Assembly: GCA_016709545.1 (NCBI GenBank)
Contig: JADJMO010000006.1
Span: forward strand, 62,001-126,000
From: Myxococcales bacterium
GTDB taxonomy: Bacteria; Myxococcota_A; Polyangia; Polyangiales; JADJMO01
Direction of reading: 5' to 3'
Length of the DNA stretch: 64,000 nucleotides
Both the position numbers and the translations under genes were made by a program. Under the pieces are notes generated by a model. It worked only from the letters and a program-made list of their open reading frames with translations, made no database searches and was not told where the DNA came from. This document shows, one piece after another, positions 21,024 to 29,786 of this stretch; position 1 is the first letter of the stretch; each line of letters opens with the position of its first letter.

Positions 21024-22052
21024 ATGCCGAAGTCCAACCGCTGGGGGCTCGCCCTTGCGACGCTCCTTGTCCTCGGGTGCCGTCGCAAGGAGGCGGCGTC
21101 ACAGGAAGTCGACGAGAAGCCGGCGGCCTCCGCCGAGCCGTCGGTCGATCCGCGCGTGGGCGCGAGGGAGACGCTGGCCAGCGCAGCGAAGGCGCTCGTA
21201 GCGGCCGCGGATCGTGACCTGCGCCTGGCAGCCTACCGACTGCTGTCGAAGGCCGTCCACGACGCCAAGGAGGTGGGCGTCGACACGAAGGCCTACGAGG
21301 GTTCGAGCTACACGAAGGCGAATGAGACGCTCGCGCTGCTCGACGGAGGCGACACCACCGACACGAAGGAGAAGGACGGCATCCCGACCGTCGGCGAGAA
21401 GCCGGTCTTCGCCCCGCCCAAGTACGATGGCACGTTCTTCCTCGGCGGCGTGTACCGCGGTCCGTACGACGGCGGTGGCATCGTCGTCGAGTCGAACGGC
21501 AAGTACTACATCATCAACAACGCCGACAAGCCCCTCGTCGCGACGTACCTGAGCGGATACGTCGTGCCGACCGGAACCACGGTGACGCTGGCGCTGGGCA
21601 CCGCCGGCCGTGAAGCCGATAGTGGTGAAGATGAGCGACAAGGAGTCGGTCGCCGACGAGCGCAAGCTCCACCGGCGGGCGGTCGCCGAGTACCAGAGAA
21701 GACGTACACGGAGGCGGCCGCGGCCTACCAGAAGGACCTCGCCGCCAACCAGGCAGCGTCCGCGAAGTACAAGGTCAACCACGACGCGTGGGTGCTCAAG
21801 CGAGCCAAGCTCATCGTGGACCTCGACGCGCAGATCCTCGCGATCACCAAGGCGGGGGCAGGCGCCGTGAACGCGGGCGCGGTGTCCGGAGGGTGGCCTC
21901 CGCTGCGTCGAAGCCGGCCCCCAGCTCCGTCCGCGGTCGCGGCGGTCGCCGCACCCACGCCTGTTGCCGTGCCTGCGCCGGTTGCCACGGCTGCGCCCGC
22001 TCCATGCCGGTCGCCGCGGAAGACGCCAGACCCGCTCGCCGAACAGCACTGA
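21024..22052 (+). CDS. Lipoprotein of unknown function (two compensating frameshifts)
   Basis: Type II signal peptide: LALATLLVLGC, with the lipobox Cys near residue 19, after GGAGG. The mature part is Ala/Lys-rich, then has a beta segment (FLGGVYRGPYDGGGIVVESN), which may be a small beta domain. Around 21608-21705 the frame changes to VVKMSDKESVADERKLHRR and back to KTYTEAAAAYQKDLAANQ, so the printed translation is wrong there. The C-terminus is Pro/Ala-rich and may be shifted too. It lies 16 bp before the next secreted protein, probably in one operon. Confidence 0.55.
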   Translation: MPKSNRWGLALATLLVLGCRRKEAASQEVDEKPAASAEPSVDPRVGARETLASAAKALVAAADRDLRLAAYRLLSKAVHDAKEVGVDTKAYEGSSYTKANETLALLDGGDTTDTKEKDGIPTVGEKPVFAPPKYDGTFFLGGVYRGPYDGGGIVVESNGKYYIINNADKPLVATYLSGYVVPTGTTVTLALGTAGREADSGEDERQGVGRRRAQAPPAGGRRVPEKTYTEAAAAYQKDLAANQAASAKYKVNHDAWVLKRAKLIVDLDAQILAITKAGAGAVNAGAVSGGWPPLRRSRPPAPSAVAAVAAPTPVAVPAPVATAAPAPCRSPRKTPDPLAEQH

Positions 22053-22068
22053 ATCGAGGAGGAAGCAT

Positions 22069-22969
22069 GAACCATCGATCCCGCCGGCAGGGCTGGCTCT
22101 CGCGCTCAAGACCCTCGCGGCCGCTGCCATCCTCACGAGCGCGATGGCCGCGCCAAGCCCTTCGGAAAGGCCACGGCCCAAGGCGCTGTTCGACACCGCG
22201 AAGAAGTACATGGCCGAGAAGAAGTACCCGGAGGCGTGCGAGCGGTTCGCAGAGAGCCACCGTCTGGATCCAGCGCTCGGCACGCAGCTGAACCTCGGTG
22301 ACTGCTACGAGAAGGACGGCCGGACGATGAGCGCCTGGACGACCTTCCTTGCGGCCGCAGAGGCCGCGAAGGCGGTCGGGCAAGCCGACCGGTCGAAATA
22401 CGCGAAGGAGCGGTCGGCGGCCCTCGAGAAGCGCCTCGTCAAGATCGCCATCGTCGTGACCAGCGAGACGCCAGACCTCGTGATCAAGCGCGACGGCGCC
22501 GTCGTGACGAAGCTGCAGTTCGGGGTGGCCATCGCCGTGGACCCGGGCGTCCACACGGTCGAGGCCTCCGCACCCGGCAAGCAGACGGTCGAGCTGAAGT
22601 TCACGGCGAACGACGAGGGGCAGACCAAGACGGTGACGATCCCGGTGCTCGAGGCGACGGCTCCACCCCTACCGTCGGTCTCCGCATCTGCGGTGCCGTC
22701 AGCACCACCTCCGAAGTCCGAGCCGGGCATGTTCGACAAGAGCGACGCGACCTCAGCCTTGAAGAGCGTCAGCTACAAGGACTGTGGCAGCGGCGGCGCA
22801 GGCAAGGTCTCCGTCACGTTCGCCACGACAGGCAGCGTCGCCAGCGCGGTGGTGACCGCGGGTGACTACGACTCAAGACCAAGGCGTGCATCGCTGGCCG
22901 GTTCCGCGCCGCGAAGGTACCGCCCTTCTCGGACGGGCCGAAACCGTGGGGTGGTCGATCAACCTCTAG
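22069..22969 (+). CDS. Secreted TPR-like protein with TonB/AgmX-type C-terminus (frameshifted)
   Basis: Start MNHRS; after a one-base shift it becomes a signal peptide (LALALKTLAAAAILTSAMAA). A tetratricopeptide-like region follows (LFDTAKKYMAEKKYPEACE, LGTQLNLGDCYEKDGRT), then a PEGA-like beta region (VIKRDGAVVTKLQFGVAIAV). A Pro-rich linker leads to a C-terminal domain: CGSGGAGKVSVTFATTGSV and, after a shift near 22872, ACIAGRFRAAKVPPF, ending VGWSINL. That last domain is typical of AgmX/TonB-like proteins in myxobacteria. Likely periplasmic. Its presence suggests the element has long resided in, or picked up genes from, this group. Confidence 0.6.
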
Positions 22970-22974
22970 CCGGC

Positions 22975-23922
22975 CTACAGCCCGGACACCTGGTCACCCC
23001 TCGCCGTGAACTCGGCCAGCAGGGGTGCCCTGGTCTCGGCACTCCGCAGCCGGATCTGCTGGGGGAACATGCCCTTCAGCGCCTCGGTCGGGTCGCGAAG
23101 CTCCGCGCTGAGCTCGTGCAGCTCTGCAAGCGTCTGCGTGTAGCCCGCGGCGCGTTGACCCGCGTGACGGTCGCTCGACAGGAGAGCCTCGACGACCCGC
23201 ACGGCCGCGAGCTGCTGCATCTGCGCGACCAGGGGCCCGAGCGCGCGCACGTTGCTCTCGGGGGCCATGAGCGAAGGGGAGATAGCTAACCACCCAAGCT
23301 TGCCCGCCGGCACGGTGGTGGCACGGACGCGCGGATCGTGCCTCAGGGCCTGTTCGATGGCCCGAGCGGTGTCCAGTCCGGCGAGCCCGTGGCGCACGTG
23401 CGACCGGACCATGAGCCGTAGTTGCGAACGCGGATAGGCCGCCGTGTCGAAGAAGTACCGGGTGTAGGTCACGATGGCCGCGGCCGAGATCGCCAGGCCG
23501 AGCGCCGCGAGCGGGGCGGTGATGATGCCTGCCGGCATCTCGACAATGGTGGCCGCCTCGAGGAACTCGCGCGCTCGACCGTTGGCCTCGCCGAGCACGG
23601 CCAGAGCCTCGGTCAACGTGGGAGCCTCCTCGACCAGCTCGCGAAGTCCGGCCTCGGCAATGACCCGCGAGAAGCGCGGGTCGTCCCGCGGTCCCGACCA
23701 ACGCAGGCCCTTCGGCCAGTGGTGTCGCTGGCGAAGGGCAGCCAGGGCCTCCTTGCCCGGACACGGGAGCCCGAGTCGGCCGAGCTCGCGGGCGATGTCC
23801 TGGTCGCGACGACCCGCCAGGATCTGCCCGACGATCCATCGCCGATGAAGAAGACTCACTGGCGGCGCCTCCCTGATGGGGGGCGCCGCCAGCGATCGTC
23901 GCGGTGTGCGACGCACCTGCAT
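22975..23922 (-). CDS. Unknown protein with N-terminal HTH-like region and a hydrophobic segment
   Basis: 315 residues from an ATG that overlaps the stop of the gene behind it (TGATG). Residues about 20-65 (LHRRWIVGQILAGRRDQDIA, then CPGKEALAALRQRHHWPKGL) look like a helix-turn-helix of the sort seen in phage terminase small subunits. The middle holds a hydrophobic stretch (GIITAPLAALGLAISAAAIV) and the rest is helical. Convergent with the secreted protein gene, 5 bp apart. No family is recognised. Confidence 0.55.
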   Translation of the reverse strand: MQVRRTPRRSLAAPPIREAPPVSLLHRRWIVGQILAGRRDQDIARELGRLGLPCPGKEALAALRQRHHWPKGLRWSGPRDDPRFSRVIAEAGLRELVEEAPTLTEALAVLGEANGRAREFLEAATIVEMPAGIITAPLAALGLAISAAAIVTYTRYFFDTAAYPRSQLRLMVRSHVRHGLAGLDTARAIEQALRHDPRVRATTVPAGKLGWLAISPSLMAPESNVRALGPLVAQMQQLAAVRVVEALLSSDRHAGQRAAGYTQTLAELHELSAELRDPTEALKGMFPQQIRLRSAETRAPLLAEFTARGDQVSGL

Positions 23923-24219
23923 CACATACCCTCGCCTTCGAGCAGGGCGTCGTTCGCGAGCGACGCTCGGAGTCGCTCGAGGTCGACGAGGTGCGAAGCG
24001 TGCACGATCACTCGCACGGGAGCGCCCAAGTCGTCGAGCGATCGGCCCGGTGTGCACGACCATGGTGATGACCTGCATGTCCGCCGCGAGGACGCGCCAG
24101 CCCCTGCGCATCGCCTCATCGTCGTCGGAACGTCGACGTGGTGCCGCAACAGGCGCCGCAGCCTGGCGATACGCGAGGTGCGCGATTGGCTCTCCGCCAG
24201 GTAGCGCGGTGAACCGCAC
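23922..24219 (-). CDS. Hypothetical protein, about 98 residues (frameshifted)
   Basis: GTG start. Reads RFTALPGGEPIAHLAYRQAA, then RRGWRVLAADMQVITMVVHTG. After a shift near 24045 it continues LDDLGAPVRVIVHASHLVDL and ends ALLEGEGM, with a stop overlapping the next ATG. The two halves join into a plausible small alpha/beta protein. Coupled to the downstream HTH-like gene. Function unknown. Confidence 0.4.
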
Positions 24220-24252
24220 GCCGGAGGGTCGAAACGACCATGCGCAGCGAGC

Positions 24253-24657
24253 TCACGTCAGCAGGCCCATGTGGGCGTAGCTCATGACGAGGCGTCGCGT
24301 GGGATCGGGATCAATTGCGTTGGCGGTCTCCATCGCCTCCAGCGAGGTCCGAACCGCGATCTCCGCTGCAGCTGAGTCTGTTGCTGCCAGCGCCATGGAC
24401 GCCTGCATCGCGCAGATGGACGCCAGGTCATAGAGGCTCACCCTCGTAGCGCGCAGCGCGTAGGGATCCCCAAGAGAATCTGACGCCAACGTGTCTGCCT
24501 GCCCCATCAGAGCGAGGTAGCAACCGACATGCTGTCCGGCTGACAGGGCTGCGTCTGCTCCACGGCGGGTGCTCTTCGCCAGCCTGGCGTTTGCCATCTT
24601 CGCGACGAGCTGGTCGCCGTACTTTCGAGGTCGCATCCGCAAGTTCGGCTTGAACAT
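24253..24657 (-). CDS. Hypothetical protein, 134 residues
   Basis: ATG preceded by AAGGAG at good spacing. Basic N-terminus (MFKPNLRMRPRKYGDQLVAK), then mostly helical and Ala/Met-rich: SLYDLASICAMQASMALAAT and AAAEIAVRTSLEAMETANAI. A single intact frame, with composition slightly lower in GC than its surroundings. It lies at the edge of the AT-richer non-coding region, which probably holds its promoter. No family recognised. Confidence 0.5.
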   Translation of the reverse strand: MFKPNLRMRPRKYGDQLVAKMANARLAKSTRRGADAALSAGQHVGCYLALMGQADTLASDSLGDPYALRATRVSLYDLASICAMQASMALAATDSAAAEIAVRTSLEAMETANAIDPDPTRRLVMSYAHMGLLT

Positions 24658-25209
24658 GGAAATCTCCTTCTGCGCTTCGCGCGCGCGTAAGGAACTGTGC
24701 CGATATGCCGGCGCAAGTCAATTCATAAAGTCGTCGTGAGTCCGTGCGGTATCTAGCCTTACAATTCATGCGGTGCCCCCTACAGTGACCTCAAAGCGCC
24801 CCATAGAGTCGCGCCCAACGCGCGATCCATCGGTGCGAATGAATGTAGGGGTATACTGTGACAGTGCCCCCTAAATGGGGTCTACATGGCGTGCAGAAAT
24901 CGGTTGGCGACTGAGCGAAACGCGGGTTTCTATCGTGGGCCCGCGTGAACATCCCACCAGTCAGCCAGGCGGCACGCTGAGTTCCTGCGCCCTTGGGGCT
25001 CGCTTTGCACGGTGGGGCCACGATGCGCTGCGCGGGCCCAAGGAGCCGAGCGAGCAGGGGTCAAGTGATCGACCGCCAGCTTCGCAGCCCGGTGGTGGAC
25101 AGAGTCCCTCCCGGCTTCACACGATACCCGCCGGGCGGGAAACACCACCTGAACCGGGGAAGCACTCACTGTCGTTGCCGACTGCGCGCGGTTGTTGGAT
25201 CCTGGGTAG
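24658..25209. other. Non-coding region with direct and inverted repeats
   Basis: No supported gene. The first 250 bp are distinctly lower in GC. GTGCCCCCTA occurs twice in the same orientation (24773-24782 and 24864-24873). CCCCTACA (24777-24784) and TGTAGGGG (24844-24851) form an inverted pair, and CCCC-CTAAAT-GGGG follows. It lies between the divergent genes at 24253 and 25210, so promoters and operators are expected; an origin or transfer site is also possible. Confidence 0.4.
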
Positions 25210-26904
25210 GTGAGCACTCGCCTGAAGGGAGCCTCTCGTGGACGCGTCCAGCTCTACGATCAGATTACGGCGAGCGAATTCATGGGCTTGCTCTCGGACG
25301 TGGAGCGACGGTGGATCCTGGAGCACTTCGGCCCCCCGCTCGCCGAGGTGGCCGGCAAGAAGCACAGCCTTGCCACGGTCCTGCTAAACGCCATTGGCAG
25401 GAGCGTGCGTCTGGGCGATTTCGACATCGCCGCAAGTGCTGCCGGCGAAGGAGTCTCGGACGTCGCCGGCCCGATACTCCGCCTGCGGGACCCGGCGCGC
25501 GACGGATTCTGCAGGGTGGTGGACCCGAAATACCCACGCCGGTCGCACCCCGCCGTGGTGGGCGATGTCTGCTCCATCGGTGGGAGAACGCTGGGTGTGG
25601 ATCTCCGCGTCGTTCCTTCCGGTCACCAGGGCCTGCGGGCTCCGCCCTACGGGCGCTGGCCAGAATCGCCGGCCGAGGTTGTTGCTGGCCTGACCAAGTC
25701 TCTCAGCGCCAAGTTGGAGCAGACCCTGTGCGGTCCTCAGTTCCTTCGCACGGACCCGAACGCAGCCATTGCCGTACTGGTCACCTCGGTGCTCGCCGTC
25801 TGCTTTGACGATCGCATCGTCCGTCAAGCCAAGGGCGACGACTTCTTTCGCGGCGACCTCTACCTCGAGACGCTGACGGGGCTCGTGGGCGAGAAGCTCG
25901 TCGAGTCGGCGCGGCGGATACTCGAGGTCACTCATCCTGGCTACGTCGACTGTCGTGCGCCTTGGCCAGCAGGACGAAAGCTTGCCTCGGTCACCTGCGG
26001 AGTGTTCGAGCGGCGCGGGGGACGCCTTCTCGTCCGTCTCCGTGTCCGAGATCGAGCGATCGCCAGAGGGGACGAGCCACTGGCCGTGCCCAAGCCGGCG
26101 GAAAGCCGGAAGCGTCGCGAACGTGCTCCACGCCCCGCGAACCGTTCGGAGGCGGCCCTGGATGCCAAGCGCTCCCTAGCGTCCAGTCGTTGGAACCTGC
26201 TGGAGGCAGACACGATCAACGCACCCGACCTGGCGTTCGGCCGCTGGCAGGAGCTTCTGCTCGCTGGCGGTCTCGCGCGGATCGCTCTTGCGGTTCTCCT
26301 CCACGCCGGCTGCGACCGTGGATATGACCAGCAGGCAGGGTGGATCGATGCCCCGACCCTGGGACACGCACTACAGCTGGGAGTCGACAATCTAAAGCAG
26401 CTGATCGCGGCTGGGCGCACACTGGAGGCGGAGCGGAACAATGTGTACGAGCGTGTCCTCAGTGACCTGATCGAGGGTCGGCCGTTGCCGCCTGGCCTGC
26501 CGACGGTCTCTGCACTCGCCACGCTCCCGCGTCTCCTTCGCGGGCTCTCTGGTACTCAGCGGGCGCAGGCGGTGCTTCTGGCGCTTGCACGGCAGGCAAA
26601 CGTTCTCGTGAACGACCTCCGCGATGACTACGACGCCAGGGACCAGAAGCGGCCGAGAGTCTTCCAGCACGCTCTGCAGGCCGTATCTAAGGCAGACCAG
26701 GCAGTCACCCAGCTCGAGGGAGCGGGTTGGCGGCACTACGGGCGAGGCGCGAACCTCCTCAGCGAGCTGCGTGCGGCAGTGAACGCTCTTACCACCCGTT
26801 TGGACCTCCACTTCCACCCCCAAGAAGAGACGGCGGCTCAGGAGACCGAACCGTCCCCACAGGGACGGAATGGATCGTTTCTGAGATATAGTAAGAAGTC
26901 GTAG
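25210..26904 (+). CDS. Unknown 564-residue protein of the mobile element
   Basis: One of the few long intact frames in the element. GTG start with a weak ribosome binding site. The first half is mixed alpha/beta (FMGLLSDVERRWILEHFGPP, DPARDGFCRVVDPKYPRR, VCSIGGRTLGVDLRVVPSG). A basic linker near residues 295-320 is followed by a helical half with Leu-rich segments (LLAGGLARIALAVLLHAGC, LGHALQLGVDNLKQLIAAGR). Two small hairpins sit at its stop. The next gene (27029) is co-directional and probably its partner. No catalytic motif or known family is recognised. Confidence 0.6.
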   Translation: MSTRLKGASRGRVQLYDQITASEFMGLLSDVERRWILEHFGPPLAEVAGKKHSLATVLLNAIGRSVRLGDFDIAASAAGEGVSDVAGPILRLRDPARDGFCRVVDPKYPRRSHPAVVGDVCSIGGRTLGVDLRVVPSGHQGLRAPPYGRWPESPAEVVAGLTKSLSAKLEQTLCGPQFLRTDPNAAIAVLVTSVLAVCFDDRIVRQAKGDDFFRGDLYLETLTGLVGEKLVESARRILEVTHPGYVDCRAPWPAGRKLASVTCGVFERRGGRLLVRLRVRDRAIARGDEPLAVPKPAESRKRRERAPRPANRSEAALDAKRSLASSRWNLLEADTINAPDLAFGRWQELLLAGGLARIALAVLLHAGCDRGYDQQAGWIDAPTLGHALQLGVDNLKQLIAAGRTLEAERNNVYERVLSDLIEGRPLPPGLPTVSALATLPRLLRGLSGTQRAQAVLLALARQANVLVNDLRDDYDARDQKRPRVFQHALQAVSKADQAVTQLEGAGWRHYGRGANLLSELRAAVNALTTRLDLHFHPQEETAAQETEPSPQGRNGSFLRYSKKS

Positions 26905-26939
26905 TAACTACGATCTCCTCTACTATAGAGAAATAGAGG
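26899..26939 (+). terminator. Two adjacent small hairpins at the end of the 25210 gene
   Basis: TCGTAG-TAA-CTACGA (26899-26913) overlaps the stop codon. CCTCTA and TAGAGG (26917-26939) form a second stem. The area is very AT-rich for this DNA. It could be a weak terminator or an intergenic processing site. Confidence 0.3.
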
Positions 26940-27028
26940 CATTCTCGACGTTTTGCGTGAAGCGGCATTTCAAGAGCTCGTGCTGGCCGTCTTCGACGGC
27001 AGTACACCCTACAGGGGGTCCCAGAGCG

Positions 27029-27844
27029 ATGTCTTCGGAGTCCGTGATGGAGAAGACCGAGGCAACGAAAGGCCGCAGGCCGGACTTCGGGGACTCGCCT
27101 CCGACGAGCTGGCAAGAGGTGGTTGGTCTGCTTCGATGGGGGATTATCGTCGCCACAGCTCGGTCCGATCTGCGGGTACCCGTGGATCGGGGATTCCGCG
27201 AGGGCGTCGCCCGCTCGCTGTCCGACCCTGAGTGGGCTTCGCTCCTCGAGAGGCTCCGCCAGAGCCGGCGCACGTACGTGACCCGGCTCGTCTCTGTGCG
27301 GGTCGCCGATCTCGCGCAGTCCATGGTGGCGTGGGTGGACCTCGAGCCAGCGGCGAGAGCCGACCAGACAGCAACGCTGGAGCGCGTGCTGGCAGAACCC
27401 CGGAGGGACTTCCCCAGCAGACCCAAGCCTCAGCGGGACGAGCTCAGCCACTATGCGGTGATGCTGGCGCGGTGCCTCGAGGTTCCTCTACCTCGCACGA
27501 ACATCCTCGCCGCGGCCAACGTGCTCCTCTCACCGAAGTCCGACAAGACGGCGCGGGTCAGACTGGTGGCCGCGAAGCTCGTGGAGCGGATGTCACTCCT
27601 GAGCGATCGCGCAATCGCGCGCATCGCCCGTCAACTCACGCGCAGTCCGGAGCCGCACCAGGCTCCGGTGTCGTTCGAGGCCGCGGCAGCTGCCCAGCAA
27701 GGGTTGTTCTTTGAGGGCCTCGCACAGGAGGAAGCCCTGCTCCTCGCCGCGATGGCCCCCGAGAACGGACTGTCGAGTCCGCGAGATCCGTCGGACTGGC
27801 TGGTGGGCCCAGCACCTGATCCCGCCAACAGCAGCGGCCGCTGA
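27029..27844 (+). CDS. Unknown protein of about 271 residues
   Basis: Intact frame; the ATG at 27029 (MSSESVMEKTEATKGRR) is preceded at a distance by AGGGGG, and an in-frame ATG at 26957 is less likely. Helical throughout: TSWQEVVGLLRWGIIVATAR, WASLLERLRQSRRTYVTRLV, YAVMLARCLEVPLPRTNILA, LVERMSLLSDRAIARIARQL. It ends in a Pro/Ser-rich tail. It follows the 25210 gene with a gap of about 120 bp and precedes the repeat array. No family recognised. Confidence 0.5.
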   Translation: MSSESVMEKTEATKGRRPDFGDSPPTSWQEVVGLLRWGIIVATARSDLRVPVDRGFREGVARSLSDPEWASLLERLRQSRRTYVTRLVSVRVADLAQSMVAWVDLEPAARADQTATLERVLAEPRRDFPSRPKPQRDELSHYAVMLARCLEVPLPRTNILAAANVLLSPKSDKTARVRLVAAKLVERMSLLSDRAIARIARQLTRSPEPHQAPVSFEAAAAAQQGLFFEGLAQEEALLLAAMAPENGLSSPRDPSDWLVGPAPDPANSSGR

Positions 27845-27889
27845 CACGACAGGAACGGCTAGGCCCCGACGCACTCGAGGCCTTGCCTC

Positions 27890-28070
27890 CGGCACGACAA
27901 GGGGGCCTTGTCAGGACGCTCGCGCGCGGTGCGCTGCGGCACGACAGGGGGCCTTGTCAGGACGTGCCCTTCGGCACGACAAGGGGGCCTTGTCAGGGCG
28001 CTCGCGCGCGGTGCGCTGCGGCACGACAAGGGGGCCTTGTGAGGACGCGCGCTCCGGCACCACAAGGGGT
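27890..28070. repeat. Palindrome-bearing tandem repeat array with alternating spacing
   Basis: Four copies, plus a partial fifth, of a 27-28-bp unit containing GGCACGACAAGG and CCTTGTCAGGACG. Each unit has the internal palindrome ACAAGG-GGG-CCTTGT (one G shorter in copy 2). Copies start at 27891, 27938, 27973, 28020 and 28056, so steps alternate 47, 35, 47, 36. The two 19-nt spacers (after copies 1 and 3) are identical; the 8-nt spacers differ. The higher-order period is therefore about 82 bp. It lies about 430 bp upstream of the recombinase gene. It is not CRISPR-like. Confidence 0.7.
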
Positions 28071-28205
28071 GCAGTTAGACGCCACTTGGCCGCCCTCCTC
28101 GTCATGGTTGTCAAATGTCCTCCACCTCCTCCGAGAACCCGGCGCTCATCACGATCACCGTCACGCTTGCAGCGTCGGACGAACGTGTGGGTGTCGTGCT
28201 GGTGT

Positions 28206-28484
28206 GTGCTGAAGCAGCCCCGCTTCCTGATCACCCGGACCGACTGTCCCCCCGGCCACACCTACCGCGAGCTCAACGACGCGCGCCTCCGCGGCGACCT
28301 CCAGGCCGACCTCACGCCCAAGGGGCTCCTCACCACCGAGGAGGCCCTCACCGCCTACCGGCTCGTCCGGAGCCAGCGTCGCCGCCGCGTCCGTTCCGCG
28401 GGCGCCAAGGTCACCGACCTCACGAGCCACCGCATCCGCGCGCTCGAGCAGGCCGGCATCCCCACCAGGCGCCCCAAGGAGTAG
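28206..28484 (+). CDS. Small basic protein upstream of the integrase
   Basis: GTG start, about 92 residues: VLKQPRFLITRTDCPPGHTY, a helix with LTTEEALTAYRLVRSQRRRR, then a basic end (HRIRALEQAGIPTRRPKE). The stop is 10 bp before the integrase ATG, so they are probably co-transcribed. Size, charge and place would fit a recombination directionality factor, but the sequence is not recognised. Confidence 0.45.
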   Translation: MLKQPRFLITRTDCPPGHTYRELNDARLRGDLQADLTPKGLLTTEEALTAYRLVRSQRRRRVRSAGAKVTDLTSHRIRALEQAGIPTRRPKE

Positions 28485-28494
28485 GGTTCTCATC

Positions 28495-29737
28495 ATGGGC
28501 CGCGCCGCCACCGGGAGCCCCGTCTTCAAGAACGGACGCTGGTACGCCCGCCTCACCGTCCAGGGGGTGCGCAAGCTCGTCCTCATCGAGCCCGCCCTCA
28601 CCAGGCTCTCCCAGCGAGCGCGCGCCGCCGAGGAGACCCGACAGCTCGCCGCTCTCGTCGGTACCGCCCCAACTCCCGGGAGACCGTCCAGAAGTGGTAC
28701 GAGCGCTGGCTCGAGTTCCGCGTCGCCGCCGGCAAGGGGACCCACGCGATCGAGAGCCACTTGCGCACGCACATCCTCCCGCTCATCGGCGACCGACCGA
28801 TGGCGGAGGTCACCGCGCTCGAGCTGGAGGAGATCGTCACCCGCCTCGACACGCTCACCCGCGCCGGCAAGCTGCGCTGGAAGTCCGCCCTCAACGTCTG
28901 GGGCACCATCACCAAGGCGTTCGACGACGCCGTCCGCGGCAAGCGTCGCGAGCTCCGCTGCCGGCGGACAACCCCTGCAAGGACGTGCGCGGTCCCGACC
29001 GCGGCGTGGAGACCGAGAAGGTCCACCTCCACCCCGCCGAGTACCTCGCGCTCCTCGAGAACCCGGCCATCCCGGCCCGTCGCCGCGCGGCCTACGCGAT
29101 CGCGGTCTGCATGTACCTGCGCCCCGCGGAGCTGGAGGCGCTCCAGTGGTCGGACCTCGACCTCCCGCTCAACCAGGTCCAGGTGCGCCGCTCGATCGGC
29201 CGCGAGACCGGCCTCGAGAAGGCCCCCAAGGCCGGGCGCGCCCGTCACCCCCAGAGCATCGAGCCGAGCCTGTTGCCGCTGCTCTTCGCCATGTACCAGT
29301 CGCGCCCCAAGGGACCCGTCATCGGGCGTCTCGACGACGAGCGAGACCTGGCCGCGCAGCTCCGCCGCGACCTGCTCGACTCCGGCGTCACGCGCGCCGA
29401 GCTGCACACGTGCACCGACGAGCCGCCGCGCGAGTGGATGCGCATGCACGACCTCCGCACCACGGGCATCACGTGGATGGCGGTGCGCGGCGACGAGCCG
29501 ATGATGGTCATGGCGCGGGCCGGCCACGCGGACCTCAAGACCACCCTCGGCTACGTCTCGCGCGCGGCGCTGGTCCGCCGTAGCTACGGCGCGGTCTTCC
29601 CACAGATTCCCCATGCGCTCGTGATCGAATCGGCTACCGAATCGGCCACCAACCCCCGGATTGTCGGCGAATCTGCGGAAGCGCATGGGAATCGAACCCA
29701 CCGGCCGCCCCGCGAAGGACGAGCCCACCGATTTTGA
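28495..29737 (+). CDS. Tyrosine recombinase (integrase) abutting tRNA-Sec (frameshifted)
   Basis: N-terminal arm MGRAATGSPVFKNGRWYARL. A core-binding domain follows (KWYERWLEFRVAAGKGTHAI, HLRTHILPLIGDRPMAEVTA) after a shift near 28670, with another shift near 28970. Catalytic domain: the first Arg in CMYLRPAELEAL, the H-x-x-R in RMHDLRTTGITWM, the second His in ARAGHADLKTTLGY and the nucleophilic Tyr in LGYVSR. The last roughly 20 codons run antisense into the tRNA, and the stop TGA at 29735-29737 is the complement of the tRNA anticodon. The true C-terminus may be shorter. It likely drives insertion of the left element at the tRNA gene. Confidence 0.8.
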
Positions 29738-29772
29738 AGACCGGGGCGGGCACCAGTCCCGCGCGCACTTCC
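29676..29772 (-). tRNA. selC: tRNA-Sec (anticodon TCA)
   Basis: The 5' half starts GGAAGTGC, pairing over 8 bp with GCGCTTCC at the 3' end, the long acceptor stem typical of bacterial tRNA-Sec. The D arm is GCGGG...CCCGC. The anticodon stem CCGGT/ATCGG encloses the loop CTTCAAA with TCA. There is a long variable arm rich in G/C, then a T arm with TTCGATT. CCA is not encoded. It implies that the host uses selenocysteine. In other bacteria selC is a well-known insertion site for genomic islands. Confidence 0.85.
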
Positions 29773-29786
29773 AACGTCGAGGCTAC

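Noticed and set aside
27890..28070. Repeat array as a CRISPR
   Set aside because: Spacers are 8 or 19 nt, two spacers are identical, and no cas genes are nearby.
29735..29737. UGA as a selenocysteine codon extending the integrase
   Set aside because: The TGA lies in the tRNA antisense, no SECIS-like structure could be argued, and there is no catalytic reason for Sec here.
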